A DNA stretch of 8,025 nucleotides from CAYLOC01 sp964385195 (GTDB taxonomy: Bacteria > Actinomycetota > Actinomycetes > Propionibacteriales > Nocardioidaceae): positions 1-8,025 of the forward strand of contig CAYLOC010000156.1 of the NCBI GenBank assembly GCA_964385195.1, read 5' to 3'. Below are positions 6,323-8,025 of the stretch, piece after piece; the first letter of the stretch is position 1, and each line of letters opens with the position of its first letter. The position numbers were made by a program, and so were the translations under genes. Below the pieces are notes generated by a model, which saw only the letters and a list, made by a program, of their open reading frames with translations, searched no databases and was not told the origin of the DNA.

Positions 6323-6730
6323 TCACGGGGTACGGCGGGGACGCCGAGAGCGGTATCGCGTGACCACAGCCGTGGTACGGCGTACCGGCAGGTTGGGCAG
6401 GGCCGCTTCCGCGGCTGCTGCCAGCTCCGCCTCCAGCTCGGCCACCCGCGACTGCAGCGCGGCGACCTGGTCCTCCAGCTCGAGGATCCGGCGGACCCCC
6501 TCGATCCCGATCCCGGACGAGGTGAGTTCCGCGACGGTCTTGAGCAGCTCGATGTCGTGCAGCGAGTAGCGGCGGCCGCCGCCACCGGTGCGGCCCGGTG
6601 ACACCAGCCCGATCCGGTCATAGCCCCGCAACGTCTGCGGGTGCATCCCGGTGAGCTCCGCGGCCACACTGATCACGAACACCGGCGCGTCGGGGTTGTT
6701 GACGTCGAAGGGAACCTTGCGGTTAGGCAT
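6323..6730 (-). CDS. hspR: Heat-shock repressor HspR (MerR family)
   Basis: HspR represses the dnaK operon in actinomycetes by binding HAIR inverted repeats, with DnaK as co-repressor. The 135-residue protein has an N-terminal MerR-type winged helix: VFVISVAAELTGMHPQTLRGYDRIGLVSPGRTGGGGRRYSLHDIELL (17-63), where LTGMHPQTLRGYDRIGL is the recognition region typical of HspR. A glutamate/alanine-rich coiled coil follows (about 78-112), probably for dimerisation, and then a very basic tail (RYRSRRPRRTP). No metal or redox cysteines are present, as expected. The ATG lies inside the last codons of dnaJ, with GGGAGG at 6747-6742 eleven bases upstream. An in-frame GTG at 6742 overlaps that ribosome binding site and is unlikely. 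The operator should lie upstream of dnaK, outside the window. Confidence 0.93.
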   Translation of the reverse strand: MPNRKVPFDVNNPDAPVFVISVAAELTGMHPQTLRGYDRIGLVSPGRTGGGGRRYSLHDIELLKTVAELTSSGIGIEGVRRILELEDQVAALQSRVAELEAELAAAAEAALPNLPVRRTTAVVTRYRSRRPRRTP

Positions 6731-7898
6731 GAGACTGCGCACCTCCCTTCTTCAACAGCGACTCCCGTGGGTTGTGCTCTCCTACGGCTTCTCGATAGGC
6801 CTCGACGGCGGCCCGGGACTGGTCGTCGAGCTGGGTCGGGGTCTCGACCTCGACATTGACGAGCAGGTCGCCGCGGGTGCCGTTGCGGCCCGGCGCACCG
6901 CGGCCACGCACCCGGAACGTGCGACCGGACGGCGTACCGGCCGGGATCTTCAGGCTGACCGTCCGCCCGTCCACCGTCGGCACCTTGATGGTGGCGCCGA
7001 GCGCGGCCTCGTCGAACCGCACCGGCACGGTAAGCGTGAGGTTGTTGCCGGACCGGCCGAACAGCCGGTGGGCCTGCACATGCACCACGACGTAGAGGTC
7101 GCCGTCCGGGCCACCGTGCTCCCCGCGGCCTCCCTTGCCACGAACCCGGATCCGCTGGCCGTCCTTGACTCCGGCGGGAATGCGTGCCTGGATGGTCCGG
7201 TTCGACACACCCCGCCCGGAGCCGTGGCACACCGGGCACGGGTCGTCGACCACCAGGCCCCGGCCGAGGCACTCCCGGCACGGCTCGGTCATCGAGAACA
7301 CCCCGCCCTGGCTGGACACCTGCATGCCCGAGCCCTCGCAGTTGGGACACACCCGGGGGACGGTCCCGGCCTTGGCGCCGGTGCCCGAACACGCCGCACA
7401 CGGCGCGTCGCTGCTGAGCCGCAGTGCGACGGTGGTGCCCTCCATCGCCTGCTCGAAGCTCAACGTGGCCTCGGACTCCAGATCCTGTCCTCGCCGCGGC
7501 GCACGCCGGGTGGAGGTCCGGGTACCACCGCTCCCGCCGAACAGGTCGGAGAACAGGTCGGAGAACGAGCCGCCGCCGGTTCCGGTGCGCTGGCCGAAGA
7601 TGTCGCCGAAGTCGTAGCCGCCGCCCTGCCCGGATCGCGGTGGCCGGAAGCCGCCGCCGGACCCGAACAGGGTGCGCTGCTCGTCGTACTCCTTGCGCTT
7701 CTTGGGGTCCGACAGCACCGAGTACGCCTCGGAGACGTTCTTGAAACGGTCCTCGGCGCCGCTGTCGCCGGGATGGGAGTCGGGGTGGTTGTCGCGCGCC
7801 AACTTGCGGTAGGCCTTCTTGATCTCGTCCGGTGAGGCGTCCTTGGACACACCCAGGACCTTGTAGAAGTCCTTGCTCACCCAGTCGGCGGGACTCAT
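6723..7898 (-). CDS. dnaJ: Co-chaperone DnaJ (Hsp40, type I)
   Basis: DnaJ delivers unfolded protein to DnaK and stimulates its ATPase. The 391-residue protein has the full type I layout. The J domain (about 10-72) has the HPD motif at 38-40. A Gly/Phe-rich linker (about 78-125) follows. Four CxxCxGxG zinc-binding repeats are intact: CAACSGTG (167), CPNCEGSG (184), CRECLGRG (207) and CPVCHGSG (221). The C-terminal substrate-binding domains occupy about 230-355. The opening WVSKDFYKVLGVSKDAS resembles the DnaJ encoded in actinomycete dnaK operons. AGGAGGGG at 7912-7905, six bases before the ATG, supports the start. It lies 37 bases after the proposed grpE end and overlaps hspR by eight bases. 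Confidence 0.96.
   Translation of the reverse strand: MSPADWVSKDFYKVLGVSKDASPDEIKKAYRKLARDNHPDSHPGDSGAEDRFKNVSEAYSVLSDPKKRKEYDEQRTLFGSGGGFRPPRSGQGGGYDFGDIFGQRTGTGGGSFSDLFSDLFGGSGGTRTSTRRAPRRGQDLESEATLSFEQAMEGTTVALRLSSDAPCAACSGTGAKAGTVPRVCPNCEGSGMQVSSQGGVFSMTEPCRECLGRGLVVDDPCPVCHGSGRGVSNRTIQARIPAGVKDGQRIRVRGKGGRGEHGGPDGDLYVVVHVQAHRLFGRSGNNLTLTVPVRFDEAALGATIKVPTVDGRTVSLKIPAGTPSGRTFRVRGRGAPGRNGTRGDLLVNVEVETPTQLDDQSRAAVEAYREAVGEHNPRESLLKKGGAQSHA
7539..7562. repeat. 12-base tandem duplication in the dnaJ Gly/Phe linker
   Basis: GAACAGGTCGGA occurs twice in exact tandem on the plus strand (7539-7550 and 7551-7562). On the coding strand it gives the repeated Phe-Ser-Asp-Leu within SFSDLFSDLFGG. The unit is four codons, so the frame is kept. 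It is probably a slippage duplication tolerated in a flexible linker. Confidence 0.8.
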
Positions 7899-7935
7899 CG
7901 ACCACCCCTCCTCTCCATCATCTCGTCCGTGCGGT

Positions 7936-8025
7936 TCACGTCTCCTGGCTGTCGTCGCCCTCAGCCGGTACGTCGGTCGGCCCGGTCTCCGTCGTGCCCT
8001 CCGCGGCGTTGGTGTCGGCGGTGTC
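7936..8025 (-). CDS. grpE: C-terminal end of a probable GrpE (partial, runs off the right edge)
   Basis: Reading the minus strand from the right edge gives 29 codons without a stop, ending in TGA at 7938-7936, just upstream of dnaJ. The residues are acidic and low-complexity (DTADTNAAEGTTETGPTDVP, then AEGDDSQET). This is like the disordered acidic tail that ends many actinomycete GrpE proteins, the DnaK nucleotide-exchange factor. The identification rests mainly on position: grpE directly precedes dnaJ in the conserved dnaK-grpE-dnaJ-hspR operon. No conserved GrpE domain is inside the window, so another gene cannot be excluded. Confidence 0.6.
   Translation of the reverse strand, partial: DTADTNAAEGTTETGPTDVPAEGDDSQET

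Noticed and set aside
6374..6386. Palindrome GGTACG-G-CGTACC near the hspR 3' end
   Set aside because: It lies within coding sequence for the basic C-terminal tail. GTAC-containing words are common throughout this window, so it is likely chance.
6651..7835. 394-residue plus-strand open frame opposite dnaJ
   Set aside because: The opposite strand encodes an intact DnaJ with all motifs. The plus frame has only antisense-type composition.

Overview
The window is high-GC DNA with GC-rich third codon positions, GTG starts alongside ATG, strong GGAGG-type ribosome binding sites and the gene order grpE-dnaJ-hspR. That order and the single-domain XylG-like ATPase point to an actinomycete (Actinomycetota) chromosome. 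I cannot name the genus from the sequence. No insertion sequence, phage gene, tRNA, rRNA or CRISPR array is visible.

Layout. Bases 1-106 are noncoding and hold a compact set of overlapping inverted and direct repeats just beyond the end of the first operon. Bases 107-3370 (minus strand) are a complete ABC sugar-transport operon read right to left: xylF-like lipoprotein binding protein, xylG-like ATPase, xylH-like permease. Spacing is very tight, with an ATGA overlap between xylG and xylH. Bases 3371-3513 are a divergent promoter region. Bases 3514-6299 (plus strand) carry uxaC (uronate isomerase) and uxuB (fructuronate reductase/mannitol dehydrogenase family), overlapping by four bases. After 23 bases the strand switches again: 6323-8025 (minus) is the distal part of the heat-shock operon, with the last 29 codons of a gene read as grpE, complete dnaJ and complete hspR. 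No gene-free stretch exceeds 300 bases.

How they work together. The left and middle blocks look like one divergently transcribed catabolic unit. A binding-protein-dependent transporter brings in a sugar, and the two enzymes convert D-glucuronate to D-fructuronate and then to D-mannonate. The transporter resembles the xylose (XylFGH) family, while the enzymes act on uronic acids. Either xylose and glucuronate are used together, as from glucuronoxylan, or this XylF-like protein binds a uronate. The next enzyme (mannonate dehydratase, UxuA) and a dedicated regulator are not in the window. The right block is a separate, conserved chaperone operon with its own repressor, HspR.

No wholly new system is evident. 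The parts most worth a second look are the repeat cluster at the left edge, the transporter/uronate pairing, and a perfect 7-1-7 palindrome in the xylF leader.
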